A DNA stretch of 45,000 nt from NCBI GenBank assembly GCA_032718475.1, contig JAUCBJ010006872.1:1-45000 (forward strand), in the 5' to 3' direction. The DNA comes from Nemertoderma westbladi (Eukaryota > Xenacoelomorpha > Nemertodermatida > Nemertodermatidae). The translations under genes were made by a program, and so were the position numbers. Below the pieces are notes generated by a model that saw nothing but the letters and a program-made list of their open reading frames with translations, ran no database searches and was not told the origin of the DNA. Positions 29,817 through 40,900 of this stretch are shown here, piece by piece. Numbering within the stretch: the stretch's first letter is position 1; every line of letters begins with the position of its first letter.

Positions 29817-32087
29817 AGCCTTCTCCAGTGACCACCGCCTTATTGTGGCCAAGGTAAGACTCAGTCTGCGTGCTAGCAGAACAACGAAATCTGCCTTGCC
29901 GCGGCATGACTGGTCTTCTCTGTTGCAACAGCCAAGTGTGAGATCCAGCTTCACACTACAGCTGAGTAACAGGTATGAGGCTCTTGCCTCTGAGGCGGCA
30001 GATCACTGTGAGGGCTATACTGCCTTTACAGAAGCAGTTAAGTTAGCAGCTGCAGAAACAGTTCCTGTATACCCTCGAAACAGGAAAAGGGCCCCCTGGA
30101 CTGACAACAAAATTCAAAAGTGCCGAAACGACCTTCATAAGGCGCAGAAAGAGTCCCGACTCAAACAGACTTTAGCGGCCAAGAATGCAGTTAAGGCTGC
30201 ATCTAGGTCCCTGAACAGGCAGTACTCTGTTAATCTACAGGAGCTAATAAACCAACAGGTTGATGCCATCAATGATGCCGACGACAGCAGGCAATCATCC
30301 CAGGCATGGAAATCGATCAATCTGCTTACTGGGCGGAAAAGCCAACCAACCACCAAGGTTAAGGCTGAATCACCAGCCGATCGCCTCAATGGTTGGAAAG
30401 CCCACTTTGAAAAGCTCCTCAATAATGACAGGGTATTGCCAGATAACTTTATAGAAGTAAAAGTGTCTGAGTCTGTACTCCCAGATATTCCCATTGGCGA
30501 TATCTCCTTTGCAGAAGTGAAGGCTGCTGCAAAGAGCATTAAGACCAATCGTGCCAGTGGAGTAGATGGTGTTCCCCCTGAGGTCTTTAAAATACCTGAG
30601 TGTTTAAAGCTCATCTATCCCATCATAGTAGACATGTACCGAACAACAAGAGTCCCACAAGAAATGAAAACAAATAAGTTGGTGCCAGTTCCCAAGAAGG
30701 GCAACCTAACACTCTATGGTTCTTTTCGGGGAATCTCATTGATCTCGATTGCTGCAAAGCTATACAATAGGATTCTATTAAATCGCATCAGGGATCCCAT
30801 TGAGAGACTGCTCCGTGGAAATCAGAATGGGTTCCGTAAAGGTCGTGGGACCATGGAGCCCATTTTGGCACTTAGAAGGATAATTGAAGAATTATCAAAA
30901 AAGAAAGACAGGCATCTGGCTGTTATCTTTGTTGACTTCTTCAAGGCCTTTGATTCAGTCTCTCGCTCACGTATGTTCAGCATACTTTCATTATATGGGA
31001 TTCCTGATGAAATTATTGCAGCAATCAGATCAGTATACGATGGTTCGACAACATTTGTGTCTACTGTTGACGGTGACACAGAACCATTTGAAGTGTTATG
31101 GGGCGTCCTCCAAGGAGACGCACTTGCACCATTCTTGTTCATTATTGTGGTTGACTATGTTCTACGCATGTCCTTAGATCATCATAATGATGATGGGGTG
31201 ATGATAACTCCACCTACTGGCTCCAGAAGTCGAGGAAATCCTGCCAAGTACCTAACTGATCTAGACTTTGCTGATGACTTAGGAGTACTCTCAGAATCAT
31301 TAGAGGGAGCCCAACGGCTCCTCAGCTCATTAGAACATGCTGCTTCTAGTGTTGGTCTTTTTATTAACTCCAGAAAGACCAAAATTCTGACAGTTAACTT
31401 TGAAAGTCCTCAGCAAGTCTCTGATCGGATGAGCATAAGCTCAAAGGATGGTATGCTTGAGCATGTGGACGACTTCTGTTACCTGGGATCATGGATCCGG
31501 AAGTCAGGTGAGGACCTTCGAATACGTAAGGGAAAGGCATGGGCAGCCTTGAATAGGCTTTCCAGGATTTGGAAGTCACCGAGAATTAATCGGAAACTTA
31601 AGGTCCGATTATTTAGAGCAGCAGTAGTTCCAGTACTCCTCTACGGGAGTCCATGCTGGGCTCTAACTGCTGAGGACACCAAATCTCTGGATGGCACATT
31701 CACAAGAATGCTACGCCGGGTTCATTGTGTCAAGTACAATGCACACATCTCCAACCAGACACTATATAACATTGGAGGTGTTTCATTGGTTCCCCCAAGC
31801 TTGACACTAGAACAAAATCGCCTCCGCTTTGCAGGACATTGCTTTCGCCGTGAGGACCAGCCAGTGCATAATCTTGTACTTTGGCAGCCTCATGGAGTGA
31901 ATAAGAATGGTGGACAGCCCATGACTTTCTTGAGACGCATCTTAAAGGACACTGGCCTTAAAGATGCGGATGATCTAGCAAATGTCATGGGTGATAGGGA
32001 GTTGTGGCGGTGCAATTTTGTTGACAAGCCGGCACAGCATTCCTAAAAATGCAGCTGCAATGCAGCATGCCGATCCTAGTAGTAGTA
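29817..32087 (+). mobile_element. RTE-like LINE copy B, 5'-truncated, with open RT frame
   Basis: The insertion is flanked by the 11-bp direct repeat GTTTACTAAGA (29806-29816 and 32088-32098) and ends in a (TAG)n tail. It starts in the last motif of the endonuclease (SDHRLIVAKVRL) and then stays open for over 730 codons to a stop at 32044-32046. It encodes RT motifs RGNQNGFRKGRGT, FVDFFKAFDS (first Asp), GVLQGDALAPFLF and FADDLGVLS (catalytic Asp pair), then the C-terminal domain LLYGSPCWALT with LRFAGHCFRREDQ. The lack of an endonuclease and promoter means it is dead on arrival, a typical 5' truncation by target-primed reverse transcription. The intact frame suggests a recent insertion. It lies in intron 4 of the receptor gene. 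Confidence 0.9.
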
Positions 32088-32098
32088 GTTTACTAAGA

Positions 32099-32873
32099 GA
32101 CACAAAAATAAGCAGTGTCTCTATAGTATAGTGTAAAGGGCACAAATAACACTCTGGCACTCAAATAATACATAATTCTCTGCGTTTTTTGATCCAATTG
32201 AATGAAATTATAATGACGAAATGCACCGTCTTATGTGATCAAATACGTACGATACGTTTACTCTGAATTCAAAACTCTTCTTTTTGAGTTTTGCTGGTAT
32301 CATGGACCTGAATCTGGGTCTGAGAAGAACAATGGAGTCTGAGGGGTGTAGCGAATGAAGCAACATCTACTGCAAGATAAGTGACACGTTCGTTTTAATA
32401 TGCTGCAGAAAGCTGCTGATGTCACTACAGTATTATTTGCTCATATTGTAAGAAATGGAACTGAAATCGAATAATTTTGAGATTAACTGTTGAAAATGGG
32501 AAGAAATTCCAGAATATAGAATAAGGTTATTCCCTAAGGCCTTATTACAAAAGTATCACCTATCAAAATAGTTTAATTTGCCAGCTTCCTTTTAATAAAT
32601 ATCCTGGTTGTATTAAAACTGTATAACTATAATTAATTTAACTAATTTGACTCTAAAACCTGACTTTATTTGACCTGGAAAACATTTCCATTAATCTGAA
32701 TGTCTTTGTTCAGTGAATAAACCTTTGCGGTGGCTGAAGGGAGGTTTAATATTTTTTAAAAAAACATTTACTGTTTTTCCAGATATTACTAAAAGAAATA
32801 TATAATAGAAAATAAATATAGATAATGTAAATAGAGGTAATAAATATTAAAAGCTTTAAATATTGTTTTTCAG
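32099..32873 (+). other. End of intron 4
   Basis: AT-rich sequence up to the acceptor TATTGTTTTTCAG (AG at 32872-32873). No gene or element is recognised. Confidence 0.55.
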
Positions 32874-32971
32874 ACAAATCCGTTTAATGAAATGCAATCT
32901 GGATATATTTCTGTTTCCATTCGATACAATGAATTGTTCAATATATCTGCGCCCTGATTACGCCAATGACA
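32874..32971 (+). CDS. Exon 5 of the Cys-loop receptor gene: the Cys-loop itself
   Basis: A 98-bp exon between TTTTTCAG and GACA|GTAAGT. It completes the codon left by exon 4 and encodes CNLDIFLFPFDTMNC, two cysteines exactly 13 residues apart with the F-P-F-D core. This is the defining Cys-loop of nicotinic/GABA/glycine-type receptors, which couples ligand binding to channel opening at the membrane. It continues SIYLRPDYAND and ends in phase 1. About 385 residues are encoded so far. The rest of the ligand-binding domain and the four membrane helices should lie beyond BEL-2, outside the window. Confidence 0.88.
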
Positions 32972-34260
32972 GTAAGTTTATATTTATAACAAATCATAAA
33001 TCTTAAATTATATTTTAATTTTAGTATATAATATTTTAGCTAAGTATTTAATATAGTTGATTTTATTGTATTCAGTCTAGTTTCAAGAGCCTCATCTTGT
33101 AATACACTTGGATTGCGTTTATAATTGTGTTGATACCCTCAGAAGTTATTTCTCAATTTCCTTCGGCCTAGTAGCCTGCTTCTATGAACTGAAATGCAGT
33201 TGGGCTCCGTCTAGTAATTCCGCGAAAACTCTACTACTAAGTCAAACGCAAATTCCTTCTAGAGCCTGTACGGGTTGTTACAGTATGGGGTTATCCCATT
33301 ATCATTATGGTTGTCTAAGGACATATGTAGGACATAGTAAAGCACAATTATGAGTAAAAATTTTGCAAGAAGTGTGTCACCCTAAAGGACTCCCCATAGG
33401 ACTTAGTCATCATCATCAACAACTGTCGTCGTACCATCGTATATCAGTGATCTTATTGCTGCAATAATTTAATTAATTTCCAATCCCATATGCTGCAAGT
33501 ATGCTGAATATACGTGGTCGGGAGATTGAATCGAAACACCGTGTCTTTATGGGGACTTGGCCTCCGTGCAGGACGCGGTAAGCAAGCGTGTGTACCTCTA
33601 TTTCAAGTCGCAGACACCTTCTAGCGGGAGAATGGAGAACTGCAACATAAAATATAACTTACATGCAGATTGAGCACATTTATAATATAATAATAACTTA
33701 CTTACAATAATTATTTATACTAACATCCCACAAACGAATGATTCATAGTAGGATAATTATAATTATTGTTTGTTTAATACAAAAAAGATTATTTATTTGA
33801 ATGCTTAAAATATTAAAATTTTAAATGAAAAAAAAACACAACTTTTTTTGAAGCGTTTCATGGTCATGACCCTCGAAGTGATTAAAAGGGAATATTTCGA
33901 TAAGGGCGTTTCAAAATATTATTCTGTTTACAACTGATGTAAACACTATTGTTTATAACATTAGTGTTTACATATTGTTTTGAAGTAGTGGTACTTTCTA
34001 AATATTTATGATTACCAACCCTACTATGTATAATTACTCTGAAATCTGTATTTTTTGTAGAAAATATATAAGTAAAGGGGGGTTAAGTGCGACATTTCTT
34101 AATTGTCAATCAAAGTTATTTTTGCCAAAAGCAACAACAACCAAAACTAAACTGTTCTTTGATTTTAATGATTTAAACTAAATATTACTGATGAAAGAAT
34201 ACAAAACATGAATAACAACAACCACCAAAATATTGCGTATAAAACCTAGTACGATATCAC
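32972..34260 (+). other. Intron 5, left part
   Basis: Begins with GTAAGTTT. Apart from an old LINE fragment at 33180-33545 I recognise nothing in it. Sequence from 33660 to about 34260 is AT-rich and resembles the other introns. Confidence 0.55.
33180..33545 (-). pseudogene. Old RTE-like LINE fragment, copy D (RT region)
   Basis: Read against copy A (7660-8045 on the plus strand), the order of recognisable blocks is the same: TTGGGCTCC, CCATTATCATTATG, GTCTAAGGACAT, ATTATGA, GTGTGTC, GGACTCCCCATA, ACCATCGTATA, TTGCTGCAATAATTT. There are many substitutions and indels. It is the reverse complement of the RT catalytic region and is much older than copies A and B. Confidence 0.7.
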
Positions 34261-34902
34261 AATTACTGTAGTTCACTATTTACATCGTTTGTTAGCTTAT
34301 CCAATCCCGCTAACACCCCATAAAAGTTAAGCCGATAAGCAATATTGGGGGCCTCGAGATTGGGCAATCAACCAACTCGCGCCACCCCAACAAAATGGGA
34401 AGGTGAACCACACAATAAGGGTCAGGGGCCAAACCCCTAACCAAGAGAGAACAGGTGGAGTGAACGGGACACTCCAAAGGGCGCCAACAAGGGTATCAAC
34501 CAATCGGAGGGGGGAAGGCACCGATTGAGTAGAGCAATAAGGCCACCGTGCAATATAACCAGTAACCAGTAATCATATTACCTCAGTTATCTCGGTGTTA
34601 TTGGTACTACTGTAAGAATAGTTTAGCTAGGGAAGTACCGGGATTTCAGTTACCGTCTCCCGCCTTCCGTGTACAACAATATTACCAGTCATCATTATCT
34701 ATATCTATATTGTATATACCTCGAACATTGCAATACAACGAACAACAGAAACTCTTTATCTTTCACACACGGCGGGGACGCGTGAACTGACAAAACGGAT
34801 AAATCGGGATCCTTCCTGGATCCCGTCACAGTAACTGAATCAGAGCTGCCGCCCTAGCTAACTAGACTCAGCAACCACCAGCCACCAACCTGCAGAAGAG
34901 AG
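34260..34902 (+). other. BEL-2 5' region: probable LTR and leader
   Basis: It is non-coding. A perfect hairpin CGGGATCC-TTCCT-GGATCCCG (34805-34825) lies 78 bases before the gag-pol ATG and could serve in dimerisation or packaging. I could not identify a standard TGG primer-binding site, so the LTR end near 34778 is only a suggestion. Confidence 0.4.
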
Positions 34903-37900
34903 ATGAGTCGGTCAGGTGACACGACACCGACGCGGACCCCGGACGAAGAGCTAACGATCCGCGAGGCCGCGACCAGGCGGTATAGGCCCACAACGCCGGA
35001 GCCATCGATAACGGGCGACCCGGAAGTTCAAGACGAGGGAGACCGTCTGGAGTCAGAAGCCGAGTCGAGAGGAGGGGGAGTCGAGTCGGAGGATAGAGAG
35101 AACGAGGTCGAGGGAGAAAGAGAGGAGTCGACACGGAACGAGGGTCGACGTGCCGACGTCGCGGGCCAGCCACAGGCCGAGGGCGACGGACGGCCCACCG
35201 GAACGGCGAAGGTGGGGCCGACGGTACGACGCCGGACCCGGAGAGACGACGGGGATGTCGACACCGATGTCGCGGGCCAGCCACAGGCCGAGGGCGACGG
35301 ACGGCCCACCGGAACGGCGACGGTGGGGCCGCCGGTACGACGTCGAACCCGAAGAGACGGAGGAGAGGTCGGCGACGAGGACGTCGGGGTTTCTGATCGA
35401 CTTCGACGGGCCTACAACGCGACCCGGAGACTACTAGAGGAGGCCAGAAAGGGGAAAACGATAGACGAGGTAAAACTGAACTCAGGACTAGGTAAGTCGG
35501 ACAGATATTTTCATTATCTAATGCGCTTCGGGCAGAGAGAATTGGCCGAGGAGAGAGCGACAAGGGTTGCCGAGGAACTGTATGACTCATGGCGGTATGG
35601 GTGTATACAACCTAGAGTAGTGTACATAGGGCCATACTTAATCGATGCCCGGGGTATAAAATCAGTGGGTTGGAACAGACCTGAGGAGGGCGAACCCGAG
35701 GTTGACCCTGCGGGTTCGGTCTCGTCGGTCGGAGAAAGTTCCGGGAAGCGGGGGAAAGTTAGTAGGTCGGGAAGGCGGAGGGGGTCCGTCGTAACCGATA
35801 AGTCTGCTACATCCTCCGCGAAAGAAAGAGTGGTGAGAGAGGCAGATGCCACGTATCGTATCGACCTGATAACGCAAGGTCAGGAAGAAATAAGTAAACG
35901 GTTAAAGGAAGGGAAGGTGCTACTAGAGAGGGAAGCGGTGTCGATTAGAGAGACAAGAGAGAGGGCCGAGAGGGCCATAAGGCGCCTTAGGGAGTATGAT
36001 GAAATAGAGTGGAAGGAACAAGAGGAGCGTGTGGCAAGAGAGAAAAGTGAACGAAAGGAACGTGAGGCGGAACGTGAGAAACGTGAGGCGAGGGAAGAAA
36101 GTGAACGCAGAGAGCGTAAGGCGAGGCGAAGGGAGGGGATTAGGATAGAGGTGGAATTGGCCAAGCAGAACGAACGGGAGGCTATGGATAAAATGGCGGA
36201 AGAGGGGCGTGAGCAGGAAGAATTGAAAAAACGCCAAAGGGAGTTTGTAGAGTACAAGGCTAGACAGACGCGCGAACTAAGACTGGCGCGGGCAGGGGTG
36301 TCTGAGAGCGGGACGGGCTCGAGTATTTTCGAGGAGCAAGAGGCCGTGGATGTATTTATTAATGCCCCACTTACAGGGACCGCAAGACGGACCCGAAACT
36401 GGTGTGACCGTACGAGCGGGGGGGGTAATAATATTACAGTAGATGACGTTAATATTAATAATACTGTATTGAACGACCCTAACCAAATCTTTATTGCAGG
36501 AAATACTTTACCTAATAGTAATAATTTTATTTTAAATCAGAACGATTCTAATATTAACGTGCAAAATAATTCTAATAATGTAGTTATACAAAGTAATCCA
36601 AATAATTTAAATAATAACCCGAATTCGATTTTACAAAATAATCCAAATAATGTTATAACGCAAAATAATGTTTCTAACTTTGGTGCGCAGGACAATTTGG
36701 GCGCACTAGAGGATACTCACGGTGGTGTTATTAATGTAAACGCGTCCGACGTACATAGCCCGGCGGGTGAGGGCCTGGTAGGCCACGTAGTCAGTAGGCC
36801 GGAAGTGGCGGGGTTGAGCCAACCCGAGGTAGGCCTGGTAGGCCTCGTAGATAGTAGGCCGAAAGCGGCGGGGTTGAGCCAACCCGAAGCAGGCCTGGTA
36901 GGCCAGGTAGTAGTAGAGAGAGAGGCGGGGGTAAGTGGACCCAGCCGCAATACAAACATTGTGTCGACGGGAGAAGAGTGTAGAAGTGGAATAAGAGATA
37001 GTGAAGTTAGATGTGGCGAGTGGGGGGGGGCTACGGGTGCCCCACCACACAAGATTAGCGGCGAGAGAGGGGGGGCAGAGAATGCCCCACAAGAGGGGTA
37101 TAGAAGTGTAGTAAGAGGTGGTGAAGTTAGAAGTGGCGGGTGGGGGGGGGCTACGAGCACCCCACCGCGAGAAGTTAGTGACGAGAGAGGGGGGGCAGAG
37201 AATGTCCCACAGGCGTCGGCGGATAATGCGAGGGCCGAAGTAGGTAAACCGCAACACCCGGCGACGGAGAGTAATAGGGGGATCGCGAGTATCCCCAGCG
37301 GCGTGCGATCGAGCAGAGAGAGGCAGGTTGACGTCGCGAGAGGGCGGACGGAGCGTCGAGCCCGACCAGAAGAGGGAAGAAGAACAGTGGAGTTTAACCG
37401 GGAGGTCGACGAGAGATCTCACGAGCCGGAATACTGCACTGAAAGAAGAAGAAGAGAAGACGGTAGGAGAAGTATCGCCGCGAACGATAGAAGAGCGAGG
37501 ACGGATAGTGAGCCGTCGGTAGTTGAGATGGAAGGAGAGAGTCGGTGGGGTCGAACTACGGGAGATTGCCGTCGTCCCGGAGAGACGCGACCCGACGAGG
37601 CGCACTACGCGTCGAGAGAAGGGTACATGATGTACCGGCACGAAGATGAGAGCGGTAGAGGGGGTCAAAGAGAAACTTTCCGACGGGATATACCTGCCGA
37701 TCGAGGATACGGTAGCCGCGGGGAGGATTATTCGAGGAGAATAAACTTCGATCCCGAGCAACACATACAGACTGTAAGACATACTGTAGGCCTTACTGCA
37801 CATACCATAGGCCATGCTGACAGAAGCAATGTAGGCGATAGAATAGCGTGGACAACGGGATTAAACCCGGAAGTCGCGGAATACATTCCGGTAGGTAGGC

Positions 37901-40900
37901 CAGAAGCTGATAGGCCTATACCGGTACCAGTGCAGCAGTATGACTACAGCACCAAAGGATATAACATATACCCAGGGGAGGGGGGAATTATTGCGGATAG
38001 ATGCATGGGCCCCAATATATTAACATCAACCCCACTACCAAGCATACCGGTGGGGGGGGGACAGGGTGACATTCCCCCATCGCAATATCAACAATATACC
38101 CCAATAGGAGCGAGAACAACGAACCCCTTGGATGAAAATAAGTCATGCGACACAGAAATATGGAGGGGGCCGCTACCCCCAATGATATACCCAAGTCAGA
38201 GAAAAACAGGGAATAGAACGGATGGACCGCACCAAACAAGGGAAACTATGCAGCATCCATCGAACCCATTGGAGGCGCAGGCGGTGGGGATGGCCACGTT
38301 GATCGATGCGTTAAAAACCAGGATCGAGTTACCACCCGTGGAACCATTCAAATTCGATGGGAGTAGGCCGGAAGAATATCTACAGTTTCGGCGCATGTAT
38401 AGTAACGAGATACTAACAAAAAACTTAACGCAGGCGGAGTGCCTGAAGTATCTGCAAGTATACACAGGAGGCCCAGCATACGACATCGTGAGGCAATACC
38501 AGGGTATAGAAGGCGGCTTCACGACGGCATGGCGGGCACTGGATAGGGAATACGGGCACCCAGCTAAGATCATCAGGCAAACCCTGAGAGGCATAACAAC
38601 GGGTGGCCTACAGGATAATCCCGTTAGCATTAAGACGTTTGCTAACAAAGTCGAAAAGGCGCTGATCGTGCTAAAGACGCTAGACGCACCATACGAGCTC
38701 AACGCGTCCAACAACATCACCACGATAGCGCAGGCACTACCGATGTGGCTGCGCAATAAGTGGAGAAAAGTCGCTTTCTCCACTAGAGACAGAAAGGGTG
38801 CGGAACCGGGTCTAGAAGAAATGTCCAGCTTCTTAAGCTACGAAGCTGAACTAATAACCGACCCAGTCTATAGCGAAGATAGCCTGGGAAAGGGACCAAA
38901 GACGGATTACAATCGACCGAAACCAGAGCACAACACGTCGAATGCATTACCAAAGCTCAGGCAATCACTGCCATATGCAGCAACGCAGGGGACTGCGAGT
39001 CCACAAGTAGCCGAGGGTAAGACCGGACAGGGAAAAAATAACAACACGAATGAACATAACCCTAATACATCCAGTAGGCCGAACCCAAGCTATAAAAACA
39101 GTAGGGACTTTAGTACAAATGCAGTTGCGATACGCGATGCGCTGTACAAGGACGGCTACGACCCAAAGAGCAAATGCCAGCTACATACAAATGCAAGGCA
39201 TCTAACCATGGATTGCAGCTACTGGCAAGCGTTACCTAGGGAAGATCAGGTAGAATACGCGGACAGAAATGACATCTGCTCGCGATGTGTGATGAGTGGA
39301 CATCGAGCGAGGCAATGCAAGGAGACGCCGGTTAAGTTCCGTCGAGACAAAGGCCAAACGATGGCAACAAGCACAGTAGGGGCGAAGAAGAGAGGAACGG
39401 TGCTACTTGGGGTAGTACCGGTGCGAGTGATTGGGGAAGGCAATCGATCAGTAACCACTCTGATGCTGGTTGATAGCGGAGCTGCCTTCACGTTAGTCGA
39501 GGATTGGGTGGCCGAAGAAATAGGATTGAGGACGAGGCCAAGTAGAATGGCAGTAACAACCATCTCGAGCAAAGACGAAGTCCTAGAGATGAGGACCGGA
39601 CGGTGCGCGATAGCAGCAGTGGCACCGGGATGTGACTACGGGGCAACCATCGACCCCATCCAAGTGATAGAGTCAATTAATATCAATGCCAGGCGACCAA
39701 CCAACATCGAGGTCGAGCAATATAAATTCCTGGACAGTATTGACTTCTCAATCCCGGAGGTGGACGTCAGGAAGGTATCCATCATAGTAGGAATGGACTG
39801 CCCGACGGCCCACGAGAGAATGCAAACGGTCTTCGGCGAAGACAGGGAGTGTGACCCAGTGGCGATATTGACACCATTCGGGTGGACACTGAGTGGCCCA
39901 ATCAAGAGCAAGATACCATTTAGGATGTCGGAGACATCAGGATGCATGTTCGCGGGAACAATGCAGGAAATGGGTGATGAGGGAGCAGAGGAGCAGCTTA
40001 AAAGACTGCTCAGACAAGATTTCGAGGGACTAAAAGAAACCGGGGTCGGGACCTCGGTAGAAGACAAACAGGCTTTACAAAGCGTGGAAGAATCGATGAA
40101 GTGCGACGAGGGGCGGTACACTATAGGAATGGTATGGAAACTACCGAAAATACCGCTGCCCGATAACAGAGGGATGGTACTCACGAGACTCCGCAAGCTG
40201 AAACAAACACTAAAACGGAGCCCCGAGAAGAATGAGTACATCCACAGAACGATCAAGAAGTACGTCGAGAAAGGATGGGCCGTGGAGTTACCGGTCGACG
40301 AACCGAACACGGACAGGACATATTACCTGCCACTCCACGTGGCTTTAGACCCAAAGAAAGGTAAACTGCGGATGGTGGTTGACGCATCGGCAAAGACCAA
40401 CGGAAAATGCTTAAACGACTATCTGTTAGAAGGCCCAAACATATACAATTCGGGCATAGAGGTGTTACTTAGATTTCGAAATGGGAAACACGCCTTCACG
40501 TGTGACATAGAAGGCATGTTCAACCAAGTCCGTGTAACGGAAGAAGATAGCGACAGTCAACGCTTCTTATGGTATGACGGCGAAGAAGAACCGCCGATAA
40601 TACCAGCATATAAGATGATAGTACAGAACATGGGTGCCAAGTCGTCTTCATTTACGACGACTATGGCAGTGAGAGACACAGTAAAGGGGAAGGAAGATAG
40701 ATACAGCAGTAGGGCCGTCGATATGATTCGACGCGGCTTCTACGTAGACGACGGAATGGAGTCTGGAAATACGGTTAAGAAGATACTGGATACAGGGCGC
40801 GAGGTTCGCGACATCCTAAAGGGATCCGGCTTTAACCTGACCAAATTCCAATCCAGTTCGGAAGAATTTATAAAAGCCATAGAGGACAGGAAACCAGAAT

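Noticed and set aside
33540-33660. Possible exon (pyrimidine-CAG then GCG|GTAAGC)
   Set aside because: Only six bases between acceptor-like and donor-like sites and no receptor-like coding.
34868-35590. 240-codon minus-strand frame opposite BEL-2 gag
   Set aside because: Antisense shadow of Arg/Gly-rich, GC-rich coding with repeats.
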